Shown: positions 36,860 through 48,897 of the stretch, one piece after another
How the letters are laid out: each line of letters opens with the position of its first letter
Position numbering within the stretch: the first letter of the stretch is position 1
Assembly: GCF_000516985.1 (NCBI RefSeq)
Contig: NW_006917092.1
Location: forward strand, 2,992,619-3,056,618
Reading direction: 5' to 3'
Length of the DNA: 64,000 bases
Origin: Pestalotiopsis fici W106-1
Taxonomy: Eukaryota > Ascomycota > Sordariomycetes > Amphisphaeriales > Sporocadaceae
The notes under the pieces: generated by a model
What the model was told of the DNA's origin: nothing
Seen by the model: the letters and a program-made list of their open reading frames with translations, nothing else
Database searches by the model: none
Position numbers and translations under genes: made by a program

Positions 36860-38326
36860 ATTGGCCGGTCTATAAGTCTGGCTTGTATTGTTGTCTGTTT
36901 TTCCCTGGTCCAACCTGTTGGAAATTGCTCATTGATTTATACGCCAGGACCTTCAGATGAGAAGAAGCGTCAAGTTCTAGGACAAATGCATCCAGTAAGT
37001 ATAATTTCGTCAAACTCACAGTAACACAACACGTTGAGAGAGGAGTTTATATATATCAGTATCAGCCGACATACACATGACAACCGAATGGGGAATGGCA
37101 AGCCCTCCAGCTGCCTAGTCTTGTCATTTTGCACAGTATAACGTAACGACGACGACATACGGGCAGTTTCTACTGGCTCTTTCACCCCGCGATGTGACCT
37201 GACCCAACGGATATAAGAACGACACAGCATAATCTCAATGACCATGAGCTTATAAAGCACTGCGCAATGCGGATATTCAAAAAGTGTATGACGTTTCGAA
37301 ACTATAACCATAAAGATTGCACGTTGTTACACATGGTTGTTACGTCATGACTTTGTCGGTAGAACTCTTGCCGGAGCATAGTCCCCGCTGAAGTCTCGAA
37401 TTGGAAATATGCGAGGGCCAGGGGGCTGCCGAAATACGAGGGCGATGGGGCTAGAATTTAAGCTTAAGTCCGATGTTCCTCGGCGACGTTATCATCGACT
37501 CAGCGGTTGTGTTATGTAAGCATTCCGTGTAATGATCATATCTTGTCGCGATGGCAGCATTTGTTTAAAAGAATATCGAGGCAATTCGATTCATGTTTGC
37601 AGTACATCTCGCGTCATACCTGGGTAAAGGAGCATGGATTGGATGATTATGGGCGGCGGATCTCCGGGAGTGATGATTGGTCGTTGTTTTACCTCTCTTG
37701 GCTTCCGCCGGCCGTTATGCTCGTTCACAAACAGCGTTTCGTCTAGACTCATGCGCACGCGGTTGTACAGATGGATTGCAGATTACTTCCTCCTCCTCTC
37801 AGTATCTAGAGCCACCACCAAGTGAAGAGTATAATTCAGTCAAGGCACAACTTCCAATTAATCCATGCTCCCTAGATGAACAAAGACATCAGATTCTTGT
37901 CCGACGTCCTGTAACCATTATAAACACGAAGAAACTCCCAAAAACGCCGCCCATGGGGCCAGTCCACTCCTTTTTCCATCTCACTTTACCTGCCAAGGGT
38001 ATAATTAACGTCATAATTACATGAGGCCGGCTTCCCAGTAGCGAGCCATAATAAACATGTAGAAATCCCGTTCCAGGTCTCAGTTGTAAAGTGGGCGTTG
38101 GATCTGTAACAACAGAGGCTGTGCTCGTCACATCATGGTGACACGTTTGTGAATGACCAAACGAGAGCAATCCCAAAGAAGTGTAATAAATTTTTTTTCT
38201 CTTTTTTTTCTGTTCTTTTTTTCTTGTTTCTGTTCTCCTGTTCTTTTCTCCCTCTTTTCATCAAGGTGATCTCAACTGCAATTAATGCATTTTATTGGCA
38301 ACTCTGCCCCAAGCCGGGAAACCTGG
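36860..38326. other. Intergenic region, no supported gene
   Basis: Contains the promoter of the zinc dehydrogenase on the left and the 3' end of the Prp24 gene on the right. T-rich tracts lie at 38188-38262. No coding signal is recognised. Confidence 0.5.
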
Positions 38327-41300
38327 CTATGACTGCTTGTTTCCAAGAAAAAGAGCCTTGAAGTCCTCATTTGTTCTTGGAGTAGCTTTTTTGTCTGAAG
38401 CGTCTGTAGTCGGCTTGCTGGTGCTGGAAGTATTCGGGTTCGGGGCTCCGACAAATCCTGGACGCGGCTTTGGCTTCTGGCCAGCAGCCGGAGCAGGACG
38501 TCTGATCGCTACTTGCGGCATCAAGTTGGATGTCTTGACTTGTGCCTTGCCCTCCTTGAATAGCTCATCAATGGTGCCAGTCTGGATTTTCTGGTTTGCA
38601 GCTATTTCATGCCCATTGAGAGCCAGCATAGCCTTGCCAACAGTTGACGCATCCTTGAATTCCACGATTGCACCACCGCGATCTGGTCGTAACACAATCT
38701 TGACGATTCCTCCACAGAGCTCTTCGACAAGCGCCCGTACGCGAGCATCGTTGACTGTGTCAGGAAGCCCCAGTATCGCCATGGATCGTGCTTGAATCTC
38801 ACTCTTTGTCGGCCCGTTTGTCATTTCCACGTCACCGTCTGGGGAAGTGGCCTTGGTCGAGGCAGTAGGCTTAAAATTCGTGTCCTTGCTGATTTCCACG
38901 TCGATAATGTTTGATGCCAATTGGGCTTTGTTTAGGGCAGCTGCTGCGCTCTCGGCCTGTTCCTTGGCCTCCATGACAATGAAAGCCGTTCCGCGGCTCT
39001 GCCCCTTGATGTCCTTGATGATCTTGACGGAGCTGACCGCGCCATGTTTCTCAAACATGGCACGCAAGTCGTCTTCTGTCGTCTTGTGCGCAATATTCTT
39101 GACTCGGAGTTCCCTGCCTTCTGCTACCGCACCCTCACGCTTCTTCTTGCCACCGGGATTTGAATACTTCGAGACGAGCTTGTACTGACGATCCAGCACT
39201 TTACCATCAAGGGCTGTGGCCTTGGCCGCTGCTTCAGCATCCTCAAAGGAGACGTAGCAAAAGCGACGGTGTGTGTTGTATTTCAAAGACGGGAAGCGAA
39301 TGCTGAAAACTTCACCACAGCCTTTGAAGAGGTTACGAATGTAGTCTTCGTCTGCAGTCGGAGGATAATTTGTCACATAGATGGTGAGCCCAGTGCCTGG
39401 CGTCACGGAAATCTGGTTGCTGCCAAAGTATTTCTTGTCGCGGAGTAGAGCGGATCGCATGTCGTCGGTCGATTCAAACTCGACTAGAGCAGCTGCGCTA
39501 TCGACTCCCTTCTTGGTCATCACATTGACAACGCTGCCATACTCCTTGAAGTACTTGCGAATCGCGGTTATGGTCACATCGATGGGTAGATTCCGGACCA
39601 TAACCGAGGTGTTTTCCCTGTCTCGCTTTAAGCTCTGCTCGTCAGCAGTTGCTTCTTCAGTCTTCGAGCGCTTGTTTGTCGAGGCCTCAACTGACGCGTC
39701 ACGTTTTCTTTTGGAGCTCGGTCCGTCTTCGTCGCCTGGAGTCGCTAACTGAATGGCTTGTGCTTGTGCCGCATAAGCTGACTCGGCTGCTGCTCGCTCC
39801 TGTTCACGGCGCCGCTCCACCCGCCGGCGAGTTCTGTGGATCATATCCAAGGCGCGGCGGAGTGTTTGGGACTGCTCATAGTCATTACAATGCTGATGAC
39901 AAACCTCCATGATGCGTTCTGGCCAGTCGAGATTCTTCTGTTGCATGGCGCGAAGCAAGACTTCGGTGCCCATGTTGGGTCTGTTGGTGGGCTTGATGCC
40001 ATTGGCGGGTGTTGCAGGCGTCGGGCTTCGCATTCGAGGTTGGGAGGCATACATTCTCATCTCCCATAGGTAGTAGTTGAGCCAAAAGTCGTAACTGTTG
40101 CCATGCAGCGGCTTGTCAGCCATCGTCTTCCATCTTGCGCGCGCACCCTCAATGTCTCCTCGCTTCTCAGTAAGGAACAGAATAAGGATGCGCTCGAGTC
40201 GGTAATTCGGATCGCCCTGGTATTCCTCCTTGTACAGCCTCCTGCCCCAAATTCCTACATCCTCTATTGCCGATACCAATCCGAATTCCGCAACGTCGGC
40301 GGCGTCTTCAGAGGCGTGGGGAGCCAGAGCGTTGCGCTTCAGGTAGCCACACCACGCAGCATACATGTCAATAACTCCGGGCATGCCGTTCTTGTCGAGA
40401 GCAGCAGCGTTCGAGGTGGCAGCGTGCTTGATGGATTCGACGTTATGGAATCCCCAACCCACCTCTTCGGCGCTCAAGATATAGCGAGACCAGAGTGAGC
40501 CAGACCCGGGACAGTGTGAGGTGGCGCGTCTCAAAATGTCCAGAGTGTCGGGTAGGGGATGATCCTGATTATGAGGCGTATTGACCGAGTCCCGTAATGT
40601 GGATAGTAAGACGAGAAAGTTGAGCCAGATATCGTCATCGAAGGCGAAGACACCAGTGAGGGCCCTGCCGTAGAGCGCCAAGGCAAGCTGGACGGACAAG
40701 TTCATGTCCTGAGGTGGAGGGTTTTTAATGGTTGTCTCTATTGTTTCCCAATCGAGGTATTCTTTCATGGCAGCCTTGTAGCCTTGCTCGTCGCCGGAGC
40801 GTGCCAGCCTGTTTAGCTCGAGCTCTCTGCGCTCCCTCGCAGCCCATGCCTCTTTGGCCGGCTGGGCAACGGCGGTGATGTCCTTCATTTCAGACTCGTA
40901 TGCAGAGTTGTTGTACTCGCTGAGGAAGCTGGAGAACATTTGCGACGTATTGTCCCAGGTGGCGTGAGGGATCGACAGGCGGTCGCGAAAGAGGTGGGAG
41001 ATGCGCTTAACACCATTAGCAGTCCGGGTTCTAGCCAGCTGTTCCATCTCAATCGAGGCCCATCGGTTCCAGAACTCGTGACTGTCGTTCATCCGATACT
41101 TGACAGCCTGGTAGCCGTCGCTCCAGAGGCTGAGGGCGTTTGAGAAGGAGAAGAGCTCGCGGCCCATTTGCTGTTCCTCCTCGGGCCATCCTGCCTCACG
41201 GGTCTGGCAGTCGATGAATAGTGACCAGTAGTACTCGCAGTAGGCGAGCCATATCTTGAGACTCCAGGGCTCGGCTCTGATGGCTTCCTGGAAGAGCTCG

Positions 41301-41392
41301 TAGACTTTGACACGGCCCTCGAGATTGGTTGCGCGCTTGGTTTCCTCCTCGACGTACGCGAGCCAATTATCTTCTCCAACGGGGGTCGCCAT
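38327..41392 (-). CDS. prp24: U6 snRNP assembly factor Prp24 / SART3
   Basis: A single-exon gene of 1021 residues. It binds U6 snRNA and promotes its pairing with U4 during snRNP recycling in the nucleus. The N-terminal half is helical with half-a-TPR (HAT) repeats (for example LKIWLAYCEYYW and DFWLNYYLWEMR). A Lys/Arg-rich stretch (SSKRKRDAS) follows, then four RRMs beginning at TSVMVRNLPIDV, LTIYVTNYPPTA, RELRVKNIAHKT and RSMAILGLPDTV. The last residues NEDFKALFLGNKQS are the Lsm-ring-binding motif. HAT repeats plus RRMs plus the Lsm tail is the SART3-like layout found in filamentous fungi; yeast Prp24 lacks the HAT part. The start is ATG 41392, the first ATG that opens into conserved sequence; an in-frame ORF extends 14 codons further. 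Confidence 0.93.
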   Translation of the reverse strand: MATPVGEDNWLAYVEEETKRATNLEGRVKVYELFQEAIRAEPWSLKIWLAYCEYYWSLFIDCQTREAGWPEEEQQMGRELFSFSNALSLWSDGYQAVKYRMNDSHEFWNRWASIEMEQLARTRTANGVKRISHLFRDRLSIPHATWDNTSQMFSSFLSEYNNSAYESEMKDITAVAQPAKEAWAARERRELELNRLARSGDEQGYKAAMKEYLDWETIETTIKNPPPQDMNLSVQLALALYGRALTGVFAFDDDIWLNFLVLLSTLRDSVNTPHNQDHPLPDTLDILRRATSHCPGSGSLWSRYILSAEEVGWGFHNVESIKHAATSNAAALDKNGMPGVIDMYAAWCGYLKRNALAPHASEDAADVAEFGLVSAIEDVGIWGRRLYKEEYQGDPNYRLERILILFLTEKRGDIEGARARWKTMADKPLHGNSYDFWLNYYLWEMRMYASQPRMRSPTPATPANGIKPTNRPNMGTEVLLRAMQQKNLDWPERIMEVCHQHCNDYEQSQTLRRALDMIHRTRRRVERRREQERAAAESAYAAQAQAIQLATPGDEDGPSSKRKRDASVEASTNKRSKTEEATADEQSLKRDRENTSVMVRNLPIDVTITAIRKYFKEYGSVVNVMTKKGVDSAAALVEFESTDDMRSALLRDKKYFGSNQISVTPGTGLTIYVTNYPPTADEDYIRNLFKGCGEVFSIRFPSLKYNTHRRFCYVSFEDAEAAAKATALDGKVLDRQYKLVSKYSNPGGKKKREGAVAEGRELRVKNIAHKTTEDDLRAMFEKHGAVSSVKIIKDIKGQSRGTAFIVMEAKEQAESAAAALNKAQLASNIIDVEISKDTNFKPTASTKATSPDGDVEMTNGPTKSEIQARSMAILGLPDTVNDARVRALVEELCGGIVKIVLRPDRGGAIVEFKDASTVGKAMLALNGHEIAANQKIQTGTIDELFKEGKAQVKTSNLMPQVAIRRPAPAAGQKPKPRPGFVGAPNPNTSSTSKPTTDASDKKATPRTNEDFKALFLGNKQS

Positions 41393-44300
41393 CTTGGACT
41401 GGAATCCGTCGCGAGATGGGCGATGCGGAGACAACGGCCGTCATGTGTTGATTTGGGTTGTGTGTCGCCTCGAAGGGGGGAGATAGTGGGAAAGGAACGA
41501 AACCAGGTGGTGTTGATGGTGGTGATGGTAATGGTAATAGGTAGTGTGTTTGTTGGTGGGAATTGGGGGGGGTTTGTCGAACGGGCGCGGCACTATCAAG
41601 TTCAGGTCGTGTCTTTTGATTTTTGGGGCTTTTTAGGCAAGCTTTTGGCAAGGTACCACCTCTAGGTGATGTATGGTTGGTTGCACGTAGGCCAATTGGA
41701 GGCTTCCACCAGCCAGTACTTGATTAATTGTAGCTGGGGCTCCAGGGTAGGTAAAGCACCGCACTTGGACCTGTGACTGGACTTTTGCAGTGGGTTCTTT
41801 TTGGACTAGGATTGAATCGGGTTGGAGCATGGACCGCGCCGACTGGACATGGGAGCTACAGGTGACCTTGCACATTACCTTCTTGGCCCTGCTGCTGCTA
41901 CCTTCTACCTACCGTAGCCCAGCTGTTTCTTTGGCGCCCTGGAGCTAAAAAGTTTCCGCTGACTGCCGACTGGTCGAGAGTGGATGATTATTATGATTAT
42001 TTCGTCTGTTCTTTGGGTACGAATTGCTTCCAGGTTCTACAACGACTTTTACTAATAATCTTCAAATGCTTACCCATGTCTCCCTCGTCATTTTATTCTA
42101 CTTTTTGTTTTGATTCGATTTAATGTCCACCCGGTCGCCTTGAGTCTTATTCTCGTCTGCTATGAATATTTGTATTTCTTGTTACTCATGCTGAAAGCGG
42201 TGTGTCTGCGTGTCATGAGAAAGTGACAGTCGCCGCCTGTCACGTTTTGCTAGAGCTCGGAGTTTACAAATCCTCGGGCGGGGAAGAAGAAGTGGTGTGT
42301 ATACTATTCGTCCTTGGGCCTGGGTCTGTTTGCTTGCGACCGACTGCAGCTAGGCAGAACAAGAGGAAGGGGAAAAAAATCTCAAGCCTTCAGGAGGGAG
42401 ATTGGGAAGACTTTTTCCCGATTCAGTGCAAGATCTGCACAAACAACTGGAGATGATTTCGGTCGGCTATCGTTGACTCGTGTCTTCCCTGAGTTTCCTC
42501 TTGAAAAGTGGATATGGGAAAAAGGAGTTTCCCAAACGCGTGCGCATACGACCACGATGGATAGACACACAATGCACATGTACAAAGAGAAATAGGATAA
42601 ATGTTTACAGTCTCTAATAATGTAGCTACGTTGTAGAAAAGTCAACAAAGGAGAGAGGCCCTGGCTCAAGTCAAGCAGGCAATATCTAGTCAGGAAGGGC
42701 ATCAGAATTAAGACTACGTACGTACTCTGTACCTTTTACTATTATCACTGCCATGACTTTTTTTTATTTTTGCTTCACTTCTTTGCGACCCTCTCTCTCT
42801 GTGGACTGTTTAATTTTTTTTTCCTTCTTCTTCGTCCCTCCCTGCGCCTGAGAAGTGTCTCGTTACCGGGACAAAGATCTTTGGAGACCCCCCACCTTTT
42901 GTGGAGAGAAAAATGGCAGATGCAAGCCTCCTCAAAAGCAAATGGCCTGATGCATTGCGAATCACAACTAATAGAAATAAAATATCTCGTCTGTAGTATA
43001 CCCTCTACTTGACAAAACATATCTCACTGACCATGGTAGCATTTGTTCGTCATATGTTGTAGTAGAGTAGCATTATGTCAACCTATCAAACCTCGCCGAG
43101 CGGTTGGCAGGTCCCGCGCATGGGCTTGAGCTCGACCCCGTCCAAATGTGATGACAAGGCCAATTGAGATGACCGTTCAATGCACCCCATTTTACTGTGA
43201 TACCCATACCACCCAAAGAATTTACCATGACATCTTCTCAGGTGACATGAGCACTGGAGCTTGCCCGCGGGAATAACAGAAACACCCCCGGCAAGAAAAG
43301 GCATCCCTCCCCTGGGGTCTCCCCTGGTGCTCGGTGTTTGCGCTATGCTACAGTGAGGTAGGTATGCCAAGCCACCCGTGGACGTTCCCCTCAACTCCCC
43401 TACCTACCTGGACCCGGACGTTTGCGCGCCTCGCAAAAGAAAGGCACACTGACGAGAATCTCGCAAAGACCACACACGACCTTCGTGTTCCTTATGTTCC
43501 TTGTATGACCTACAGCTTCATTGTTCTAATAATGGATTTGTGCAAAGCCACTGAGCACTGACGCCTTGTAAGAGAGGAAGGAAAAAAGACGGTCTTCCCG
43601 TACACTTAACTCTTGCGGGCTTTTGGCCTCTGCCCAATCTTGCCGAATAACATTGTCAATAGGGAGAGAGGGCAAGCAGTCGGAGATATACATTGGTGGA
43701 GGACGGGAAAGAGAACAGATGACGGCCGTAGAGACAGCGGCAAGAAGAGACATTGATTCCATCCCGTCTTACTCTTTTATGTGTATACACACACAATACA
43801 TGCTGATATTATAGGCGAATCCGCAATGTATGGTATAAAATTGTGAGCGGCCACTGCCCACGAGGCTTGCTTCGTAAGCGTTCGAGGCCACGATCGATTG
43901 GCAGGGTGTCAGGGCCTCAGTTCTAGGCCACCTCAAAAAGTCCAGTGAGTGGCTCTGATCCCCAGAATCGAAGACGACGGCAAGGAGGAATAAAAAAGAA
44001 AAAGCCCGTTTCCCAGGTACAGGCTTCTTCTACTGTCCGCCTATTTACCACCATGCACTCGTACGTACAGCCTATACCTGTTCAAACTAGCTTCTTTGTC
44101 TGCCGCCTGGTCTCTGGAGTCTCTACCCTTTCTTCGCAAATGCCCAAGGCTCTTTTTAGCCCAGCCCTGTCCTGACCCAGCAATGTCGTCACTCGCTGTT
44201 GACGCTCCTCGGCACCCCTTGAGAGCGGGCTGCATATTAAAGTGCCCCGAGAGATTAACTTCTCCACTTGCCTTGTGTGCCGACTACCGCCTGTCCAACC

Positions 44301-44652
44301 ACAACACCCTCTCCCCCTTCTCCGTCCCGGGGGCCCGAGCTTGTGTGGTCCCAGCGACGTGGTGCCTGTATTGTGGTGGATGAGGGCCGACCACAAGGTC
44401 AAAGAAAGATACACAGTAAACTGACGACTACCACATGCTGCTTCATGACTCGTCAGTCTTCTGTACAACACTAGATTATCTCAGTCGGTGGCTTACTCTT
44501 ATGGCGTTCGGATAATGAAGACGTCAAATATTTTAACTCTCAGAGATACGAACCCATGAGCAAAGCACTGTTTTATTCTAATGATTACGCATTAATATAT
44601 TCCTGGCCATAACGGCAGCAAAGTCCAATCGCTGTGATCTCCACGACCGTCG
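41393..44652. other. Intergenic region, no supported gene
   Basis: A 3.3-kb stretch with pyrimidine- and purine-rich tracts (41500-41570, 42755-42850) but no open frame with a recognisable domain. Part is the Prp24 promoter, whose leader contains a GGTGGT/GGTAAT-rich segment. Confidence 0.45.
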
Positions 44653-46361
44653 CTATCTCTCTATATTGTTTGATACTGTTGAATTATTCCAATTTGCTCG
44701 AGGCACCAAGTGAACGAGTGGTCTGATTTCGGGAAGGCTTCTCCAGTGTTTTTCCATCACTTGTCGTTTCTTGTCTGAATATTGACTGAAGCGCTGTGCA
44801 CACGTCAGTAGCAGCCTCTGTGGCAGGTGGGGCCAGTCGGTGCCAAAATATTGGGCGAGGTTTTCGTATAATTTGTAGCTGCCCTCATCCTCTATCTGAT
44901 ATGTTTCATCCATGAACACCCTGGCTTCCGCCCATCGCTGTTCGAAGTGCCTGATCAGTTCTGTCCCATTCAGGACGCCGGAAACTTCACGATGCCTCTC
45001 ACGGAACTCGTGATTGAGATTATTCGTCCGCGAGCCGGGTTCGTAATCCTTTACTACAAGGACAATTTGTCAGTCGTCTGTTTTTTTTTTTTTAAAAAAA
45101 AAAGACGAAGAGGAGAGGGTTATATGAAGCCGAGATGGTGCACTCCATATCCTTCGTCAAAAAACAACGCAGTCAAGCCAAGACGAACCGGGCTTACTTA
45201 CAGCTTTTAACAAACTGGTCCCATTCGGACACGTCCGCTTCAATCCCCAAGGTGGACATGAACCTTGGGATAGCACTCTCGACTGTGGATCTCGCCAATC
45301 GGCATTGGTAGCTGTCGAACGGATCGTAGAACACACACTGGCCTTTTATATCTTCTTCTTGAAATTGAGCACTTCTGAAGTACTGATCATACTCGGTTCT
45401 TGCTGTGGATTGCATAGACCATGGGCCATATCTCCTGGTTGCTGATGTACGGATTCTGGTTTCCCCCACGACGACGAAGACTGTTGTGAGCTTTGGGAAA
45501 AGTTGCGGGTCTGCAAAAAAAATCAAGAAATGAAGGGTTTCCTCAATGTAAGACTCGTGAATCACAATTTCTTTCGCCTCTCTCGTAAGCGGATCCAATA
45601 GTTGGGCGAGAAGTTTCAAATGGTAGCAGGAGTCTACCGGGAACTTCCAGCGATGACAGCCCCAACGACAGATAAATGTTTCAGGTTTCCAAACATTCAG
45701 ATCTCGATGATGGGTACGAAAATAGTCCAATTCCACATCTTCGTAGCTCAAGACGAATCCGATGCGATCTGTATTTGGGTTGAACCATGTATACCTGTTT
45801 TCACGCCATGGCCCGTGACGGTCCTCGCAAGGCAACTCTATCCGCTTATATTGTGTTCGTGCATAATAATATGCATCTCGAGAGACAAGAGCGATTCTTG
45901 GTAGAGAGGTTACTGGGCGAAACCTGCAACATGCGACATTAGTCACTCATATCATGCTGAAAGGCCTATATAACCACAACTCTTGGCTTCGCGGCCGAAG
46001 AGGCGGAAAAAAGCCAATGGCCTCCATGTAGAGAACTAGGTCAAAACAGGAGTGGAAAATGAACTTACGAAACATTCAGCTCATATTCATGTGGCCCCCA
46101 ACCATTGAATTGGTCTGCGCTAGCCACTGATTCTCGAAATAGCCAGAGTTGAAGGGTAGTGCGAGGGAACGCTGCATCGTAGATCTTGATTCTTAGTTCG
46201 GCACATAAGTCGGCCCAGGGGGAATGGGCTGGCAATTTATCGCCCTCATGGCTCTTTTTACTCTTTTGCCTCCTTTTATTTCTCTTTCTGATTCGCTTCT
46301 GCCTCCTTTTCGTTCTCTTTATGGTTCGTTTCCTGCATTCCCGACATGGGTTTCGTGTCAT
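44653..46361 (-). CDS. 2EXR-domain protein with a highly basic N-terminus
   Basis: Exons 46069-46361, 45202-45923 and 44653-45053, with introns of 145 and 148 bp in phase, give 471 residues. The first 40 residues contain a run of Lys/Arg (KRTIKRTKRRQKRIRKRNKR), a strong nuclear or nucleic-acid-binding signal. Then WADLCAELRIKIYDAAFP begins a 2EXR-type domain, a fungal module of unknown function, continued across the intron in SLPRIALVSRDAYYYA. The splice between exons 2 and 3 restores FVKSLKDYEPGSRTNN. The C-terminal exon is acidic and helical (WAEARVFMDETYQIEDEGSY). The second intron contains a T13A11 block at 45081-45104. The molecular role is unknown. Confidence 0.7.
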
Positions 46362-47222
46362 TTTTGGCAAGGAAGTAGACCTGTTTCAGAAGCGAGAGGG
46401 TGCGCCGGATTTTTGCAATACTGAAAAGCGAAGAGAATGTCGAGAAGAATGGCGATCATGCAATAGATGTTCTGTAATGGCGGGACACCGAAACGGAGTC
46501 GAGTATCGATAGTGTTGTAATGATACCGCAATTATCTGGTTCAAGGCGTCTGGCCTCGTGGCATAAGACTAAAAAGAAGTGTAGTTTTGTTGTTGTTGTT
46601 TGTTGTTGTTGTTCCTTTTGAGGTGGGAAGTGAATAGTTCCTGGCTGGTTCTGAGATGCGTCAATGGAATCAATCCAAAGCGCTCCTTCCACCATGAATA
46701 TTGAACCATGTGGACGTACATGCCTTGTTTGATGTGAGCTTCTGCTTTCCATAGTTGTTAGTCTACGACGCTTCTGATCCCACGGCCGCCACTGGTCACC
46801 AGACTTCACTATTCCCATGTAACCATAAATACAATCGAATATGAGGTATGTTGTCGATGGAAGAGAGAAATTACCCTTGGAATAATAAGTCTCTAGATTT
46901 TCATGCTGCTTCGAGAGAGTAAAACGCGGCGATGAGAAATAATATTGCAAACTACCTAATACACTTATCTACCATGGTGGATCGTTATGGCCAAGATGTA
47001 CGAATAGATTGTGGTGAAGGCCAGGACATAAAGCGCCATCTACATTCGAGAACAAAACTACTCGACCTCCCAACCTGGAAGGTTTCAAGCGTGGATTTTC
47101 ACTACCGAAATGCCACTCAACACAACGGGAGAACAGTACAAGGCCGGGAAACTGCGTTAATCGAGCATGGAACCTTGGTCCGGGCAAAACCAGCTCTGTC
47201 GCGCAAGCATCCTACCCTGTAA
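46362..47222. other. Intergenic region, no supported gene
   Basis: A minus-strand frame of 164 codons (46456-46950) has a Gln/Thr run from a GTT/TGT repeat and no domain, so I do not call it. A short trinucleotide-rich tract lies around 46583-46612. Confidence 0.45.
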
Positions 47223-48897
47223 TTATCTTTTGTCCTGTACCAGTGGCGGCTCACGCGCATCAATATCCAATTCGATGACACTTTCCGCGACGCCGGGATA
47301 TGTATAGATATCAACGACACGGAAACCGGCTCGGTCAATCAGTCTTCGCCAGTCCTTTTCAGTCCGCTCACCACCGTTGGTATGTGCCAGCATCTGCATA
47401 CTTTAAGAACATGTGTTAGCAGTCTCTTTTTTTTGAATCTATATACGAGTGACAAGGAGTTCTGCGGAGAATTTGCACCAGAGATTGGTATAGCACAGCA
47501 GCCCCCCTTCTTCCAAAAAAAAAAAAAAAAAAAAAAAAGTAGAGGGACAAGGAAGCATTTGTTCGTAAGAGATCATGAAAACGGAGAAAATCAATACAAG
47601 AAGTCACTTACTCCATGGTGGTCGAGGCGAAACTGGGGCGGTCATCGGCAACCACAATCTCGAACAGCAGGACCCGCGAATATCCCGGGCGCAGGGCGGG
47701 ACGCAGATTCTCGAGGATCCGGACGCCATCATCATCGCCCCAGTCGTGCAGTATCGAGTGCAGCGAGTAGGCACGAGCGCGGAGTGGCTGTGGGGTGAAG
47801 AAGTCGTGGACCTGCACCTCAAAGGGGGGTTCTGCTACTTCGATGCTGGCGAGAACCGCCTCTTGGTCCTGGAGGATAATCTTGCCAGGGAGAGATGGGT
47901 ACCGCCCGGTGAATTCTATCATGTCGTGCCCGCGGCCGCCACCAACGTCGCATAAAAGAACGTCGCTATAGTCTGCATCAAATCCTTCAATGATGCGCTC
48001 AGTCACCTTGATACTCAGGTCAATTGATAATTTCTTGGTTATCATGGGTAGCAAGTATCAAGGAGCCTTCCATAATCACACTATAGATAGGTAGGTATAG
48101 AGACTTGCTTACTGGGTAAAAGCCGGAATCGAACCAGCTTGGTTTGCCTGCGCGATAGGCCGACATGAACTGAGCAAAATTTGCCAGATTTGGTGGATGT
48201 TCTTGAAGCCACGGGAAGAAGGGTATTTTCGAGTCCCAGGCGTATTGAAAAGGCCCGTCAGTGTCGGTTTTGGGACCCTGATATCCTGTGCTTTTGGTCC
48301 ACTCTGGGAATCTGGTACCGTCGCGTCAGTCAGCTACACGAGTCCGAATGTGACTGGTTCAGGTCTTCATGTCGGAAAACTCACTTGAAAAACGACGGCA
48401 TGCCACTATCATAACAGAACTCAATACTACTCTGGTAGTTCTGCTCTGCAAGGCCATTGCTCAAGGGCGTACTCTGCCACTTCCCTTGCGATAGAGTGAG
48501 GACGTGCATGGCAGATATATGACTAAGATACCTTTGAAGTAAACTCAAGTCCCATGATCGACCAGTCTTCTCAGCCAACTCTGCAGTCGTGAGGCCTTGC
48601 GGTGCATCCCTAAGGTATTGAAAGATCTTGGTCTCGACGCAAAGTCGAATGATTCCTGATTTGCATGGCTGTTCTCCCTGTTAGAGCGCCGTCTCGACTT
48701 CAGCGAGACTTGATGGATTGCCCTACCTCGGCCCAGAATGTCCTCTGTAGGAATTCACTGGGGATTTCGAGCTTTCCCAGAAGGGCCAGCGTTAGTTCAA
48801 CAAGGGTGTCTCGACTACCGGCTTCATCATTCTCATAGGCATTCCTAACGTTTGCAACAGAGTCGAGCAAAGACAATATATCCTTTGTGGGCGGCAT
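47223..48897 (-). CDS. SAM-dependent O-methyltransferase (plant/fungal COMT-like)
   Basis: Five exons (48727-48897, 48385-48677, 48113-48311, 47612-48033, 47223-47400) join in phase into 420 residues. It should transfer a methyl group from S-adenosylmethionine to a hydroxyl of a small aromatic or polyketide-type molecule. The N-terminal half is the winged-helix dimerisation domain (GLTTAELAEKTG). The SAM motif is CDVGGGRGHD (about 249-258). The catalytic-base histidine is about His317 in SILHDWGDDD. The C-terminus is MQMLAHTNGGERTEKDW followed by AGFRVVDIYTYPG. The last intron contains an A24 run (47515-47538). Such enzymes often belong to secondary-metabolite clusters, but no synthase is nearby, so the substrate is unknown. 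Confidence 0.88.

Noticed and set aside
44535..44562. Minus-strand GGGTTCGTATCTC, resembling a tRNA T-arm
   Set aside because: The upstream minus-strand sequence does not form the other tRNA arms.
46456..46950. 164-codon minus-strand frame
   Set aside because: Composition driven by a simple repeat; no domain and no orthologue-like pattern.
47515..47538. A24 homopolymer, considered as a retroposon tail
   Set aside because: It lies within the last intron of the methyltransferase with no adjacent element or target-site duplication seen.
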